Origin: Paenibacillus sp. FSL R7-0273
Lineage (GTDB): Bacteria > Bacillota > Bacilli > Paenibacillales > Paenibacillaceae
Reading direction: 5' to 3'
Length of the DNA: 64,000 nt
Assembly (NCBI RefSeq): GCF_000758625.1
Contig: NZ_CP009283.1
Span: 3,235,501 to 3,299,500, forward strand
A program made the translations under genes and the position numbers. Under the pieces are notes generated by a model. The model saw only the letters and a program-made list of their open reading frames with translations. It was not told where the DNA came from and did not search any database. Below, one piece after another: positions 25,080 through 35,129 of the stretch (the stretch's first letter is position 1; every line of letters begins with the position of its first letter).

Positions 25080-27056
25080 GTGAATCTGAAGACGAAAGTG
25101 ATCATCCTTGTAACATCCATCTGTATTATTCTGGCGGTGCCGCTAAGCTACTTTTCATTGTTTCTGATCCAGAAGCAGACACATGATTCTATTGATGAAC
25201 AGCTGAAGGGCACCGTCCAAAAGGCTGTTGCTGAAATTGACGGCTGGGCGCAGATCAATGCTAAAGTAATCGAAACCCTCGGCATGGTCATTGAGCAGAC
25301 TGTTCCGCTCGATGAAATCGGCATGGAGCATTTGCAGGCCTTTCAGCTGCCGGAGAACAAAGAAGATATCGCAACCATTTATTTTGGCCTGGAGGACGGG
25401 ACCTATATGGATGGAGCAGGATTTATACCAGACGCCTCGTTTGATGCGCGGCAGCGTCCCTGGTATCTGGCTGTTAAGGAAGCGGACAAGCTGACCATCA
25501 GCGATGCTTATACAACAAAAGCCGGAATTCAGTCCATATACATAGGGGTTCCGCTTCATGATCAGGCTGGCGCGTTCAAAGGTGCAATGGCAGAGAATAT
25601 TTCCCTTGATTCGATTAAGCAGCGGATTAGCTCCGTTGAGACGGCGAACGGCTTTACCTTTCTGCTGGACCGTACAGGAGTCGTTCTCTCCCACCCGGAG
25701 CAGGAGCTGCTGAATAAGCCGCTGGCTGAACAGCCGGGGTACTCAGAGCTTGTAGAGCAAATGCTCAGGCAGCCTTCAGGACATACAGAGTATGTATACA
25801 ACAATAACAATCAGTTAATCTATTACGAAAAAATCCCGAGCACAGGCTGGGTAGTAGGAACCTCCGTCTCTGAAAAAGAGGTATTTGCCGAGCTTGTGAA
25901 TACGCGTAAGCTTCTGATTATTTTAGTGATCCTGTTCAGCCTTGCCTTGGCTGCTGCAGCCTATTTGTTTGCGCTAAAAGCATTGAAGCCGCTGCTGAAT
26001 ATGAAAAAAAGTGCCGAGCAGCTTGCCGCAGGCGATCTGACGGTCCGGGTAGCAGTAAAGGGCAGGGATGAAATCGCCCAGCTCGGATATTCTTTTAACG
26101 CAATGGCAGCTTCACTGCGGAATCTGATTGCCCAGGTGAATCAATCGGCCCAGGCAGTCCAGGGCTCCTCCCGCAATATGTATAAGGATGCTCTGGGCAG
26201 TAATGAGATTGCCGGACAAATTTCAGCGGTCATTGATGATATCGCAAAAGGGGCATCCGAGCAGGCAGAATCCATCCAGGCTGGCGCTGAAATGGTCTCG
26301 GATATCAACGAGGTTATTGACCAGATTGTCGATGAGGCGAGACACGCTTCAAATAACGTTATGGATGTTAACCAGGCAATGGAGAGCGGTATTGGCGCTA
26401 TTTCCCGCCAGAACAATCTGGTGCAGGCCGGGAAGCAGAACACCGGGCGCGTGGAAGCCGCCAACGGGCTGCTGCTGGGCAAGATCAGTGAGATTTCATC
26501 CATCACCGGAAGCATTCAGGCCATTGCAGCACAAACCAATCTGCTTGCGTTAAATGCCTCCATCGAGGCAGCACGGGCCGGAGAGCACGGCAGGGGATTC
26601 GCTGTAGTTGCCGGCGAAGTCCGCAAGCTGGCCGAGCAGTCCTCCCATTCCGTTACCGGGATTGACCAGCTGCTGAAGGAGCTGAACGAGGCAGGGCAGC
26701 AAAGTGCCGACGAGCTGGACCAGCTCCGGGTAAATAGTGAGTCCCAGCTGAGCTCTATGGAAGAGACTGCAGAATCGTTTGACCGTATCCGTGAATCGGT
26801 TGAACACATCATTGCCAAACTAAGCTTCATAACAGATGGCATGACCGAGCTGAAATCCGGTTCAAGCCAGGTATCCGATGTGATTACAGGTCTGGCAGCT
26901 GTAGCCGAGCAGAGCGCTGCATCTACAGAAGAGGCTGCTTCGTCTACTATGGAACAATCGGCAACCATCAGTAATATATCAGGCACAGCCAAGGAGCTGA
27001 CCGAAAATGCGGAGCAGCTGCTTGAGGAAATAAATAAATTCAAAACGCAATTATAG
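25080..27056 (+). CDS. Methyl-accepting chemotaxis protein 1
   Basis: A 658-residue chemoreceptor: membrane segment at about 6-27, dCache-type extracellular sensor (about 30-275, with [11 protein letters not shown]), second segment at about 280-300, HAMP ([20 protein letters not shown]) and a signalling domain with the hairpin tip [22 protein letters not shown] at 25080 has AGGGG seven bases upstream; an ATG at 25074 is too close to it. The ligand is probably a small molecule such as an amino acid (inference from Cache type). Confidence 0.94.
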   Translation: MNLKTKVIILVTSICIILAVPLSYFSLFLIQKQTHDSIDEQLKGTVQKAVAEIDGWAQINAKVIETLGMVIEQTVPLDEIGMEHLQAFQLPENKEDIATIYFGLEDGTYMDGAGFIPDASFDARQRPWYLAVKEADKLTISDAYTTKAGIQSIYIGVPLHDQAGAFKGAMAENISLDSIKQRISSVETANGFTFLLDRTGVVLSHPEQELLNKPLAEQPGYSELVEQMLRQPSGHTEYVYNNNNQLIYYEKIPSTGWVVGTSVSEKEVFAELVNTRKLLIILVILFSLALAAAAYLFALKALKPLLNMKKSAEQLAAGDLTVRVAVKGRDEIAQLGYSFNAMAASLRNLIAQVNQSAQAVQGSSRNMYKDALGSNEIAGQISAVIDDIAKGASEQAESIQAGAEMVSDINEVIDQIVDEARHASNNVMDVNQAMESGIGAISRQNNLVQAGKQNTGRVEAANGLLLGKISEISSITGSIQAIAAQTNLLALNASIEAARAGEHGRGFAVVAGEVRKLAEQSSHSVTGIDQLLKELNEAGQQSADELDQLRVNSESQLSSMEETAESFDRIRESVEHIIAKLSFITDGMTELKSGSSQVSDVITGLAAVAEQSAASTEEAASSTMEQSATISNISGTAKELTENAEQLLEEINKFKTQL

Positions 27057-27069
27057 AAAAGCAAACAAC

Positions 27070-27110
27070 AAAAGCAGCTGTAGCCGGTTAACGGACTCAG
27101 CTGCTTTTGC
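27070..27110. terminator. Terminator between chemoreceptor 1 and the ABC importer
   Basis: AAAAGCAGCTG (27070-27080) pairs with CAGCTGCTTTT (27098-27108). It serves two convergent genes. Confidence 0.82.
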
Positions 27111-27133
27111 TGTTTAATAGGCGGAGGGTAAAT

Positions 27134-27844
27134 TTATTGCACATCTAACAGCTGATCCAGAATATCAGCTCTGAGCATCATCAGCTCCTGATCCTTCAGG
27201 GACCGGCTGCGCTGCGGAGTATTAATCTCAAGCCGTTGTGCAATTCGCCCGGGATGCCTGGACAGAATCAGAATTTCATCGCCCAGCAGAAGGGCTTCAT
27301 CGATGTCGTGAGTTACAAATACGATGGCGCATTGCCTGTGCTCCCACAGCATAATCAGCTTGCGCACCAGATCAAACCGCAGATGATAGTCCAGGGAATG
27401 AAACGGCTCATCCATCAGCAGCACATTGCCTCCATGATAAAAGGCCCGGGCAATCGAGCAGCGCTGGCGCATCCCGCCGGACAGCTGATGCGGATAATGA
27501 TCCTTGTAGGCGGAAAGGCCGACCTCATCCAAAAAGCTGCAGATCTCCGCCTGGGCAGTGCCAGCTTCATCATCCCGTACAAAGCCAATATTCTCACTCA
27601 CCGTAGACCACGGCAGTAAGCAATCCTCCTGAAAAACATAAGACAGCCTCAGCCCGGAGCTGGCTGTTACCGTGCCGGAATCGGCAGCTTCTGTCTGTGA
27701 CAGGATATTTAGCAGTGTTGATTTACCGGCACCTGACGGACCGAGCAGACATATTATTTTTGACGGCTGCAGGCAAAGGTTGATTTTCTCAAGGACAGGT
27801 ACTCCGGAATAGCTTTTGGATACATCTTGCATTGTTATAAGCAT
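27134..27844 (-). CDS. ABC importer ATPase, NitT/TauT (SsuB/ThiZ-like) family
   Basis: A 236-residue ATPase: Walker A GPSGAGKS, Q-loop FQEDCLLPW, signature LSGGMRQR, Walker B LLMDEPFHSLD, switch His in THDIDEA. The QEDxLLPW pattern is typical of nitrate/sulfonate/thiamine-precursor importers. ATG at 27844 has AAGGAT upstream; it begins 11 bases after the permease stop. Confidence 0.92.
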   Translation of the reverse strand: MLITMQDVSKSYSGVPVLEKINLCLQPSKIICLLGPSGAGKSTLLNILSQTEAADSGTVTASSGLRLSYVFQEDCLLPWSTVSENIGFVRDDEAGTAQAEICSFLDEVGLSAYKDHYPHQLSGGMRQRCSIARAFYHGGNVLLMDEPFHSLDYHLRFDLVRKLIMLWEHRQCAIVFVTHDIDEALLLGDEILILSRHPGRIAQRLEINTPQRSRSLKDQELMMLRADILDQLLDVQ

Positions 27845-27855
27845 AAGACCCATCC

Positions 27856-28617
27856 TTATTTGTTCAAATGAGCGGGCGGACTTACTCTGCTGCGGAACAG
27901 ATACATAATGCACAGCTTGATTACATTCCAGAAAATAGCCATGAACAACGCCAGGGCAAATACCCGGCCGGTCTCTAAGTTTGTTCTGGCATCCGACAGC
28001 AGGCTGCCGATACCGTCGGTGGAGGTCAGCAGCTCGGCCATTACAGCCAGCTTCCAACCCAGTCCGGCTGCTGTAATCATTCCAGACTTCAGGTGGCTGC
28101 TGAGTGAGGGCAGAATGATATGCCGGATAACCTTCTGACGGGGAATATGGTATACCTGGGCCATCCGTAATAATTTGCTGTCAATGGATATAAAGCCTTC
28201 GTACAGGTTAACAACGAGAACAGGCGTAGTAGACAATACAATGATGAAAATAGAAGGGACATCCGTAAGACCGAACCAGATGATGGCGATACCAAGCCAG
28301 GCGATCGGCGGGATGGACTGCATCATATCGATTACGGGTTCCAGGTAGGGCTTCACGCTTCTGCGGAGTCCAATCAGCAGACCCGTGCTTCCGCCCAGCA
28401 GCAGCACACAGAGCATGCCGATCAGCAGCTTGAGCAGCGTCCGGTAAACCGCATAATAGAACTCCGGATCACCCAAATAGCTCAGAAAGGTACGGATGGT
28501 CTCCAGGGGTCCAGGCAGGACAAACGGGTCCATCTGGAGAGCAGCAAACTGCCACAGCAGACAGAGGACCAGCAGGGAGGCCCCTTTTTTACTAAGGCTG
28601 ATAATAGAACTGTTCAT
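27856..28617 (-). CDS. ABC importer permease, NitT/TauT family
   Basis: A 253-residue, six-segment permease with the BPD_transp_1 loop (VYHIPRQKVIRHIILPS, then WKLAVMAELL). ATG at 28617 has GGAGG 11 bases upstream and overlaps the end of the binding-protein gene by 26 bases, so translation is probably coupled. Confidence 0.91.
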   Translation of the reverse strand: MNSSIISLSKKGASLLVLCLLWQFAALQMDPFVLPGPLETIRTFLSYLGDPEFYYAVYRTLLKLLIGMLCVLLLGGSTGLLIGLRRSVKPYLEPVIDMMQSIPPIAWLGIAIIWFGLTDVPSIFIIVLSTTPVLVVNLYEGFISIDSKLLRMAQVYHIPRQKVIRHIILPSLSSHLKSGMITAAGLGWKLAVMAELLTSTDGIGSLLSDARTNLETGRVFALALFMAIFWNVIKLCIMYLFRSRVSPPAHLNK

Positions 28618-29610
28618 CGGGAAGCTTGCCTCCAATGCTGTCCTTGCTGTAGTTCATCAGGGTCTGGTAATAAGTGGTCAGAACCTCCTTGCTGTCAGAT
28701 GCGGAAGCAAAGTCCAAAGCCATATGCGGGATTGCTTTTTCTACTACAGCGGCATCCAGCTTGAAGTATTTATTGGCCAGCTCTCCGGCTTCTTTCGGAT
28801 GATCGAGCGTCCATTCCAGCGCTTTCTGATATTCCTCCTGGAAACGGGCTACCAGCTCAGGCTGGCTTGTAAGGACGGACTGCTTCGTGGCAAGGCCGGC
28901 GTTAGGCAGATCTGTGCTCAGCCCGGTAACCTGCTGCCATTCATTTTTATAATCCACAATGGAGCGTACCTTGTCATTTTTCATCTGGATGGCGGTAATC
29001 TGCGGCTGGATGCTCACAATGGTGGAGGCTTTTCCGGACAGCAGTAACTGGGCTCCCTCAGCGAGTTGGGTATACTGCAGATCAACATCTTTTCCCGGCT
29101 CAAGCCCGTTCTGCTTCAAAAAGGTCTGTGTAATATATCAACCGGCGAGGATTTCATCGGTACATAGAGCGTTGTCCCTTTGAGATCAGCCCAATCCTGT
29201 ACAGCAGGATCTGTCGTTACCATGCCCATTACTGACCATGTGTTGATATTCATCAGAGAGAGGCCCATGCCTTTGTTGTACATCACTACAGCATTGTTCA
29301 GCGGCAGAGCAAGGAAGCTGACTTTTTCATCGTTTGCCAGAGCTGTAAGCGTATCGATAGATTCCCAGGCCTGAAAATGGATGCTGACAGATTCGCCCAG
29401 CGCCTTGGATTCGATGATTCTGAGTATCGGCAAGGAGGGAGGAGACGGCGGTCCGGCAACTGTAATCGTCATTTCTTCTATGGGAGCAGCCGCAGGTGCG
29501 GCAGAAGAATCGGCTGTGTCAGGTTCCTTTTGCTGTGCACAGGCACTCAAAATAAAGGATAAGCATAACAGGAGACTGATAAAAATAGAGTAAGAAGATT
29601 TACGGTTCAT
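28592..29610 (-). pseudogene. ABC importer substrate-binding lipoprotein, disrupted by a frameshift
   Basis: The N-terminal part (29610 down to 29116) has a signal peptide with lipobox LSAC at Cys24 and a NMT1/SsuA-like domain (VAGPPSPPSLPILR). It hits a stop 14 codons after LKGTTLYV. The C-terminal part continues in another frame from about 29130 to 28592 (TQTFLKQNGLEPGKD). Shifting frame within 29119-29135, next to a run of five T, rejoins them into one normal protein of about 339 residues. This is either a real inactivating mutation or a sequencing error. ATG at 29610 has AAGGA eight bases upstream. A Fur box lies in front. Confidence 0.85.
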
Positions 29611-29642
29611 GGCTTAATTCCTTTCCAAACATTATTTTATTA

Positions 29643-29664
29643 TGATAATGATAATCAATATCAT
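29643..29664 (-). promoter_or_regulatory. Fur box upstream of the frameshifted ABC importer
   Basis: TGATAATGATAATCA (29643-29657) matches the 7-1-7 Fur consensus at 13 of 14 defined positions. A second overlapping dyad, ATGATAATCAATATCAT, extends to 29664. It is 33 bases upstream of the binding-protein start, a typical repressor position. Confidence 0.75.
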
Positions 29665-29737
29665 TTGTATCAGTATAGCAGAGTATGTATTATGTCTCCG
29701 TTGCTATGGCAACAGAAGACTGGAAATATTGTGAATG

Positions 29738-29774
29738 CAAAAAAGCCGCCCGGAAACAATCCCGGACAGCTGTG
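29738..29774 (-). terminator. Terminator of the alkaline phosphatase gene
   Basis: On the minus strand an imperfect GC-rich stem (GCTGTCCGGGA with TCCGGGCGGC) precedes TTTTTT, 30 bases after the stop. Confidence 0.7.
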
Positions 29775-29803
29775 TTAAACATAATGCCTCTCGCAGGCAT
29801 TCC

Positions 29804-31450
29804 TTATTGAATCAGATCAACCGCATCCTGCGGTACAAAGGCTTCAACGCCATTGTAGACAATAACACCGTCGAGCACGGTCTTTTGGCCGTTAAGGAGT
29901 GCAATGTTTTTATAGATTTGCAGCTCCAGCTTAGCAGTACCTTTGGTTACGAGGATCTTTGGATTCTTGGCATCGGTCAGATCCAGCTTGTACGTAGCAC
30001 CCTTGGCGGCAAAGGCCTGCTTGGCAGGTACAAACAACTGCTTGCTCACGCTGTCGAGGTCAAGATTGAGCACACGGGCCATATATTTGGCAACATCCGT
30101 GTTGTCGATGACACCGAAGGGACGGTCATTGTTCGGAGCGTAGGTATAAAGCACAACATCTCCGCCAGTATGGCCGCCGGTGGTCCAGCCGATGCCGGAA
30201 CGCTTGCTGATCATCGGTCCAACGGTATAGTTCAGGCTGCCGGGGCTGGCGTCTTTAATTGCAGCAACTTCCTCGGTGGTCAGATCAGTAATGCCAAAAT
30301 ATTGCTGCATCACGGCTTTAATATTGGTGCGGTTCGCATTCAGCTTGGATTCCAGTCCTTCGCCTGTTAGCTTGGCTTTTTTCAATGGTCCGATGAAGGC
30401 GGATAATGGCTCTTTATCATAGGTGCCTGAAGTTGCTGCATTTCCGATTGTAAGTCCGCCGTTCTGGTGATCCGTAACAGCGACAACAACAGTTTGTGTA
30501 TCTTTTTTGGCAAAATCAACAGCCGTTTTGACTGCAGCATCGAAGGCCAGCACATCGCTGATAATACCGATCGGGTCATTGGCGTGCGCGGCCCAGTCTA
30601 CCTTACTGCCCTCCACCATCAGGAAGAAGCCGTCTTCGTCCTTGGACAGAACCTCAATTGCTTTTGCCGTCATCTCGGCGAGGCTCGGCTGCTTTGCAGG
30701 GTCACGGTCCATGTCGTAGGACATGCCGGCCGGGGCAAACATCCCCCACAGCTTGCCGGAGGTTGAAGCCTTCATCGCAGCCGGAGTTGTTACATAATCA
30801 TATCCGAGTGCTTTAATAGAAGAGAGAAGATTCTCGCCGTCCTTGCGTCCCGCAGGCTCCAGATAGCTGCTTCCTCCGCCGAGAACAACGTCCATCCCGT
30901 TGTAGACCTGTTGCTTGCTGAGGGCATCATAGTTTTTGCGGTCCGGATAATGAGCCGAGAAGTCAGCCGGTGTTGCATGCATGATTTCGGAGGTGGCGAT
31001 AATGCCGGTCGCCTTGCCAGCCAGCCTGGATGCCTCCAGAATGGAAGCCACCGGCTTCTTGGCATCTCCCGGTGCGATAGGCTGCAGTCCCGGCATAGTC
31101 GCTTTATCCGGCAGCACGCCAACATAACCTGTATGTGATTTATGGCCTGTAGCAAAGGCAGTTCCTGCAGGTGCTGAATCGGCGATCGGCGCATCTGCGG
31201 AATGCGTGCGGACCATGCCGCTGGCCATGGAGTCGAGAGTCAGAGCCGAGCCCTTATACCAGCGGGCCAGAGCAGTAGCGTCGTTAGCCATGCCGTCAGG
31301 GATCAGGATAATTACGTTTTTAATAGAAGAAACAGAATCGGCAGTACCTTCTACAGCCCATGCCGCACTGCTGCCGCCCATAGTAGCAGCAGCAATTGTC
31401 GTGACAGCGAGCATCATTTTGACAGCACGGGTGTTAAAGCGGTTTAACAT
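29804..31450 (-). CDS. Secreted alkaline phosphatase (PhoA family)
   Basis: A 548-residue phosphomonoesterase. Signal peptide about residues 1-32 (cleavage near AWA). Metal site motif IPDGM, nucleophile Ser in DSAPAGTAF, and later metal ligands in DWAAHANDPIG, TDHQNGG and GHTGGD. The last 70 residues look like a copper-amine-oxidase-N-type stalk repeat (VIVYNGVEAFVPQDAVDLI), often found on Paenibacillus secreted proteins. ATG at 31450 has AAGGAGG upstream. PhoP-like and Zur-like motifs lie in the divergent promoter region, plausible because the enzyme uses zinc and serves phosphate supply. Confidence 0.93.
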   Translation of the reverse strand: MLNRFNTRAVKMMLAVTTIAAATMGGSSAAWAVEGTADSVSSIKNVIILIPDGMANDATALARWYKGSALTLDSMASGMVRTHSADAPIADSAPAGTAFATGHKSHTGYVGVLPDKATMPGLQPIAPGDAKKPVASILEASRLAGKATGIIATSEIMHATPADFSAHYPDRKNYDALSKQQVYNGMDVVLGGGSSYLEPAGRKDGENLLSSIKALGYDYVTTPAAMKASTSGKLWGMFAPAGMSYDMDRDPAKQPSLAEMTAKAIEVLSKDEDGFFLMVEGSKVDWAAHANDPIGIISDVLAFDAAVKTAVDFAKKDTQTVVVAVTDHQNGGLTIGNAATSGTYDKEPLSAFIGPLKKAKLTGEGLESKLNANRTNIKAVMQQYFGITDLTTEEVAAIKDASPGSLNYTVGPMISKRSGIGWTTGGHTGGDVVLYTYAPNNDRPFGVIDNTDVAKYMARVLNLDLDSVSKQLFVPAKQAFAAKGATYKLDLTDAKNPKILVTKGTAKLELQIYKNIALLNGQKTVLDGVIVYNGVEAFVPQDAVDLIQ

Positions 31451-31521
31451 GAATAGATCCTCCTTATCGTATGTAAAATTTGGTGTACAGGACTCAGTGT
31501 AACCATGAAATGATAAGAGAA

Positions 31522-31559
31522 CGTATTCATAGCGTTAAAAAAGTGTAAATATTACGATT
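31522..31559. promoter_or_regulatory. Candidate PhoP repeats overlapping a Zur-like half dyad
   Basis: On the minus strand TTTACA, TTAACG and AATACG begin exactly 11 bases apart (31549, 31538, 31527), the pattern of Bacillus PhoP boxes (TT[AT]ACA every 11 bases). On the plus strand GTGTAAATATTACGA (31543-31557) matches 11 of 14 Zur positions, with a perfect right half. Both could act on the phosphatase, the divergent amidohydrolase, or both. Confidence 0.45.
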
Positions 31560-31609
31560 TAATTGGAGTAATATAGAAAGTAGTTATATAAATGGGAGGT
31601 TGTGGTCCA

Positions 31610-32746
31610 ATGGGGTATTATAAATCATTTGTAGCCGCGGTATCGGCTTGTTGTATGGTGCTAGCTGCAACAGGCTGTACGGCTGGGCAGGCTGGCTCTC
31701 CGGCAGCAACAGAAGCGTCACCTACTACCGAAAGCGTGGCGGCTGAACCTGCGGTTACACCAGAGAATACGGCCGGACAAAGGTCAATGGAGCAGCCTGA
31801 CCTTGCTCAGTTAGTGGATACATACGGGAATCTTGGGCTGGTTGACGCACATAATCATGATGCATCGGGTAAGCAGTTTCAAAGAATGGAGGAAAGCTGG
31901 GCGAAATACAAAATGAGAAACGTAGTTCTTTTTGGAGATGTTTCCGAACGAAGTGCAGTTTTGACGGATTCCTACAGCTGGCACGCCTATCAGAGCAATC
32001 CCGATCTCTACATACCTTATTTTTCCGGCTTTGATCTTCATGATCCGGAGTGTCTTAAGGTTATCAAAGATAACCTGGAGCAAGGATATTTCGGATTGGG
32101 AGAGATTGCAGCTGCGTCAACCTATTCCCCGGCGCTTGCCCATGTAGAATGGAAAGCGGACTCTCCAATGGATGGCTATTTTCCGGAGATTTATGACCTG
32201 ATTGCAGAATATAAAGCTCCGATTCTTTTGCATATCGATCCGCCAAACGGTGAGCCTGTTGCCAAGCTGGAGCAGGCCTTGAGTGAGCACCCGGACACCA
32301 TCTTCATTTTTGCTCATATAAATGCCTACAATACGCCTGAAGAGATTGACCGACTGATGGGCCGATACCCGAACCTTTACGCAGATTTTTTTGCCGGCTT
32401 CTCTGTCTATAATCCTGAAGGGGGGCTGCAGCCGGAACGCTTTATCCCTGTCATTCACAAATATCCGGACCGCTTCATGCTCAGCACGGATTCCGGATAT
32501 GGACTGGAGGGCGGAGAGGTGAGAGCCATTGAGGCAATGTACCGCATGCTGGACCTGCTGGGTGATCCTGAGACCGCGCAAATGATCGCCCGGGATAACC
32601 TCATGGGCCTGATACATGCGCAACCAGCAACAGAGACGCAGCTGAAAGCGGTTAGTGAATTGGAGAAAAGCACCGGCAAGTCATACGGGGACAACCTGAG
32701 CAAGCTGGAAGCAGGAAAAATACTTGCTCAGGCTGGTAAGGGATGA
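31610..32746 (+). CDS. Amidohydrolase-family lipoprotein
   Basis: A 378-residue protein. Signal peptide with lipobox ATGC, Cys23, followed by an Ala/Thr/Pro/Glu-rich linker, so it should be anchored outside the membrane. The amidohydrolase-2 (TIM barrel) domain shows metal-ligand candidates VDAHNHD, GLGEI, ILLHIDP, FAHIN and STDSGYG. ATG at 31610 has GGGAGG ten bases upstream. Substrate unknown. It is divergent from alkaline phosphatase and may share regulation. Confidence 0.82.
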   Translation: MGYYKSFVAAVSACCMVLAATGCTAGQAGSPAATEASPTTESVAAEPAVTPENTAGQRSMEQPDLAQLVDTYGNLGLVDAHNHDASGKQFQRMEESWAKYKMRNVVLFGDVSERSAVLTDSYSWHAYQSNPDLYIPYFSGFDLHDPECLKVIKDNLEQGYFGLGEIAAASTYSPALAHVEWKADSPMDGYFPEIYDLIAEYKAPILLHIDPPNGEPVAKLEQALSEHPDTIFIFAHINAYNTPEEIDRLMGRYPNLYADFFAGFSVYNPEGGLQPERFIPVIHKYPDRFMLSTDSGYGLEGGEVRAIEAMYRMLDLLGDPETAQMIARDNLMGLIHAQPATETQLKAVSELEKSTGKSYGDNLSKLEAGKILAQAGKG

Positions 32747-32783
32747 TAGCAGAGCAGCTTTTATGAATAAAAACCGGGCCGGC

Positions 32784-35072
32784 TCAATACTTGGGCAGCT
32801 TTATAACCGGAGACAACATCCATCTTAAAGGCTTGCGGAGCCAATAGGACAGTACGGTAGCGGCGGTCCATGAGCTCCGCTTATCCTGGATGTACTGGTC
32901 ATTGATAATATAAGTCCGGGTGGAGGGCGGACTCATCAGCCCGAGCTTTTCCCAATCCGCCGGATCATTAGAGCCTTTAAGCCTTGACAGCATATCCTTT
33001 GCTGCGCTATCGATTTTGGCATGAAGCTGCTCGTAGGCCTGGCTGATCTGTTCATGAAACGCGTCGATTGGATTGCGGCTGGCCAGGCTCTCCAGATGGA
33101 TGCTCTCGCGGAGGTATGAGATGTAGGCCAGATGGTCAGCCCAGAACTCGTCGATATAAAAGAGCCGGACCCGCTGCTCTGAAGGACTCAGCTCCTGCCT
33201 GCCTTGCAGAATATCCAGCCGTTCATTGTACAAAATCCGCCGCTGGTCCTCTACCATATCGGAATAACCATTCAGCTCCTGATGGATTTCGAAGTTCTGG
33301 CCCATAATAACGCGCTGGATATGTGTGATTCTGCTGCGTAGTCCCGGATCATCAAGGGCTTCGTCCTGCCGGGGCATTAGCTCTGCTGTATAGCTGCCGA
33401 AACGCAGCATCAGCTCATCCTCCAGGCTAACAAAAAATACAGAGGACCCCGGGTCGCCCTGGCGCCCGGAACGCCCGCGCAGCTGGTTATCGATCCGCAC
33501 ACTTTCGTTCACATGTGTACCGATTACATAAAGTCCTCCCAGCTTGGCCACAGCTTCAGCCTGACCGGGATCACCGCCGCCGAGCCGGATATCGACACCG
33601 CGTCCTGCCATATTCGTGGATACGGTCACGGCACCGAGCACACCGGCTTTGGCGATAATCCCGGCTTCCTCTGCATCATTCTTAGCATTCAGAACATGGC
33701 ATGGCACCCCGGCAGCTGTCAGCGCCTCCGCGAGCTGGTCTGATTCCTCGACGCTTGAGGTCCCTATGAGAATTGGGCGCCCTGTGGCATGGACTGCGGA
33801 AATGTCCTTCACAAGCGCATGAAGCTTGGCTTCTTTATCGGTATAAATCCGGTACGGATGGTCAACCCGAATGTTAGAACGGTTCGGCGGGATTTGCACA
33901 ACCTGCAGGCTATAGGTCTTTTCGAATTCCATGGCAGAGGCGCGGGCTGTTGCCGTCATGCCGCAAAGCTTCGGATACAGGCTGATGAAGTGCTGGACGG
34001 TGATCGTTCCTAGGATTTTACCGCCGGCTAAGGCTGTAAGTCCTTCTTTGGCAACAAGCGCAGCCTGCAGTCCTTCCGGCAAATACCGGTTCTCCGCCAC
34101 ACGCCCGGTGTATTCCTCAATCAGCTCAATTTTACCGTTCCGGACGATGTAATCGATATCTCTATTCATCAGTGCTTCCACATGCAGCGCACAATTCAGA
34201 GACGTTAACAAATGGCTGTTATGGCTGTCATACAGATTGCCGCATCCCAGCAGCAGCTCCGCCTGTACAGCGCCTGCTTCATTCAGATAGACATTACGCT
34301 TAAAGTCGTCAAAGTCGTAATGCTCAGCCGCTTGGAGCTGCCGGGCCACTTCTGAGAACCGCAGGTCCTCGTTAGTTGAAGTACTTGTATCGCCGCTGAT
34401 GACCAACGGCACCCGCGCTTCGTCCAGCAGCAGTGAGTCTGCTTCATCTACGATGACATAATGGAAGGGGCGATGTACGGTGTCGGCTTCGTTCAGGACG
34501 ATGGAATCACGCAAATAATCGAATCCCGCTTCTTTTGCCGTAACATAGGTTATATCGCTGGCGTACGCTTCCCGTTTCAGAGGCAGACTCATGCCTGCTT
34601 GAACCGCACTTACCGATAACCCAAGGAAACGATAGACCGGACCCATCCACTCCGCGTCCCGGCTGGCCAGATAATCATTAAAAGTCAGCACATGAACGCC
34701 ATCCCCGGTGAGTGCATTGAGATAAGCAGGCATAACAGCAGACAACGTTTTGCCTTCGCCGGTATGCTGTTCGATCAGGTAACGCTCGTGCAGGGCAATA
34801 GCGGCCATAATCTGGACCTTGTAAGGCTGTAATCCGAGGGTCCGCTTCGCCGCCTCACAGACCAAAGAATATGCATCGACCAGCAGCTCGTCCAGAGCTG
34901 TGCCTGACCTCGCTGCTGTCCGCAGCCGGACAGATTCCTTCTGAAGCTGTCCATCCTCCCAGCCTGCTAGATTTCTGGCTCTGATTAGCTCTGCTCTCTG
35001 CTCAAGGCCCTTCAGTTTACCCTGGTTATCATAGTCTTTAAAGGAACGGAGTAGTCGGCCGGCTATGTTCAT
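32784..35072 (-). CDS. secA2: Accessory Sec translocase ATPase SecA2
   Basis: A 762-residue SecA paralogue. Nucleotide-binding domain 1 has HTGEGKTL (residues about 103-110) and IVDEADSLLLDEAR; the second domain has STNMAGRGVDIRLGGG and RIDNQLRGRSGRQGDPGSS. The C-terminal zinc/SecB-binding tail of housekeeping SecA is missing and the total is about 75 residues shorter. Such SecA2 proteins export a small set of substrates, often surface proteins. No secY2 or asp genes are nearby. ATG at 35072 has GAGGGGA upstream. Confidence 0.9.
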   Translation of the reverse strand: MNIAGRLLRSFKDYDNQGKLKGLEQRAELIRARNLAGWEDGQLQKESVRLRTAARSGTALDELLVDAYSLVCEAAKRTLGLQPYKVQIMAAIALHERYLIEQHTGEGKTLSAVMPAYLNALTGDGVHVLTFNDYLASRDAEWMGPVYRFLGLSVSAVQAGMSLPLKREAYASDITYVTAKEAGFDYLRDSIVLNEADTVHRPFHYVIVDEADSLLLDEARVPLVISGDTSTSTNEDLRFSEVARQLQAAEHYDFDDFKRNVYLNEAGAVQAELLLGCGNLYDSHNSHLLTSLNCALHVEALMNRDIDYIVRNGKIELIEEYTGRVAENRYLPEGLQAALVAKEGLTALAGGKILGTITVQHFISLYPKLCGMTATARASAMEFEKTYSLQVVQIPPNRSNIRVDHPYRIYTDKEAKLHALVKDISAVHATGRPILIGTSSVEESDQLAEALTAAGVPCHVLNAKNDAEEAGIIAKAGVLGAVTVSTNMAGRGVDIRLGGGDPGQAEAVAKLGGLYVIGTHVNESVRIDNQLRGRSGRQGDPGSSVFFVSLEDELMLRFGSYTAELMPRQDEALDDPGLRSRITHIQRVIMGQNFEIHQELNGYSDMVEDQRRILYNERLDILQGRQELSPSEQRVRLFYIDEFWADHLAYISYLRESIHLESLASRNPIDAFHEQISQAYEQLHAKIDSAAKDMLSRLKGSNDPADWEKLGLMSPPSTRTYIINDQYIQDKRSSWTAATVLSYWLRKPLRWMLSPVIKLPKY

Positions 35073-35129
35073 TGCGTTAAATCCCCTCTCGATTGAAAGT
35101 CGATTGATTTCACATTCCGGGTTAGCGGC

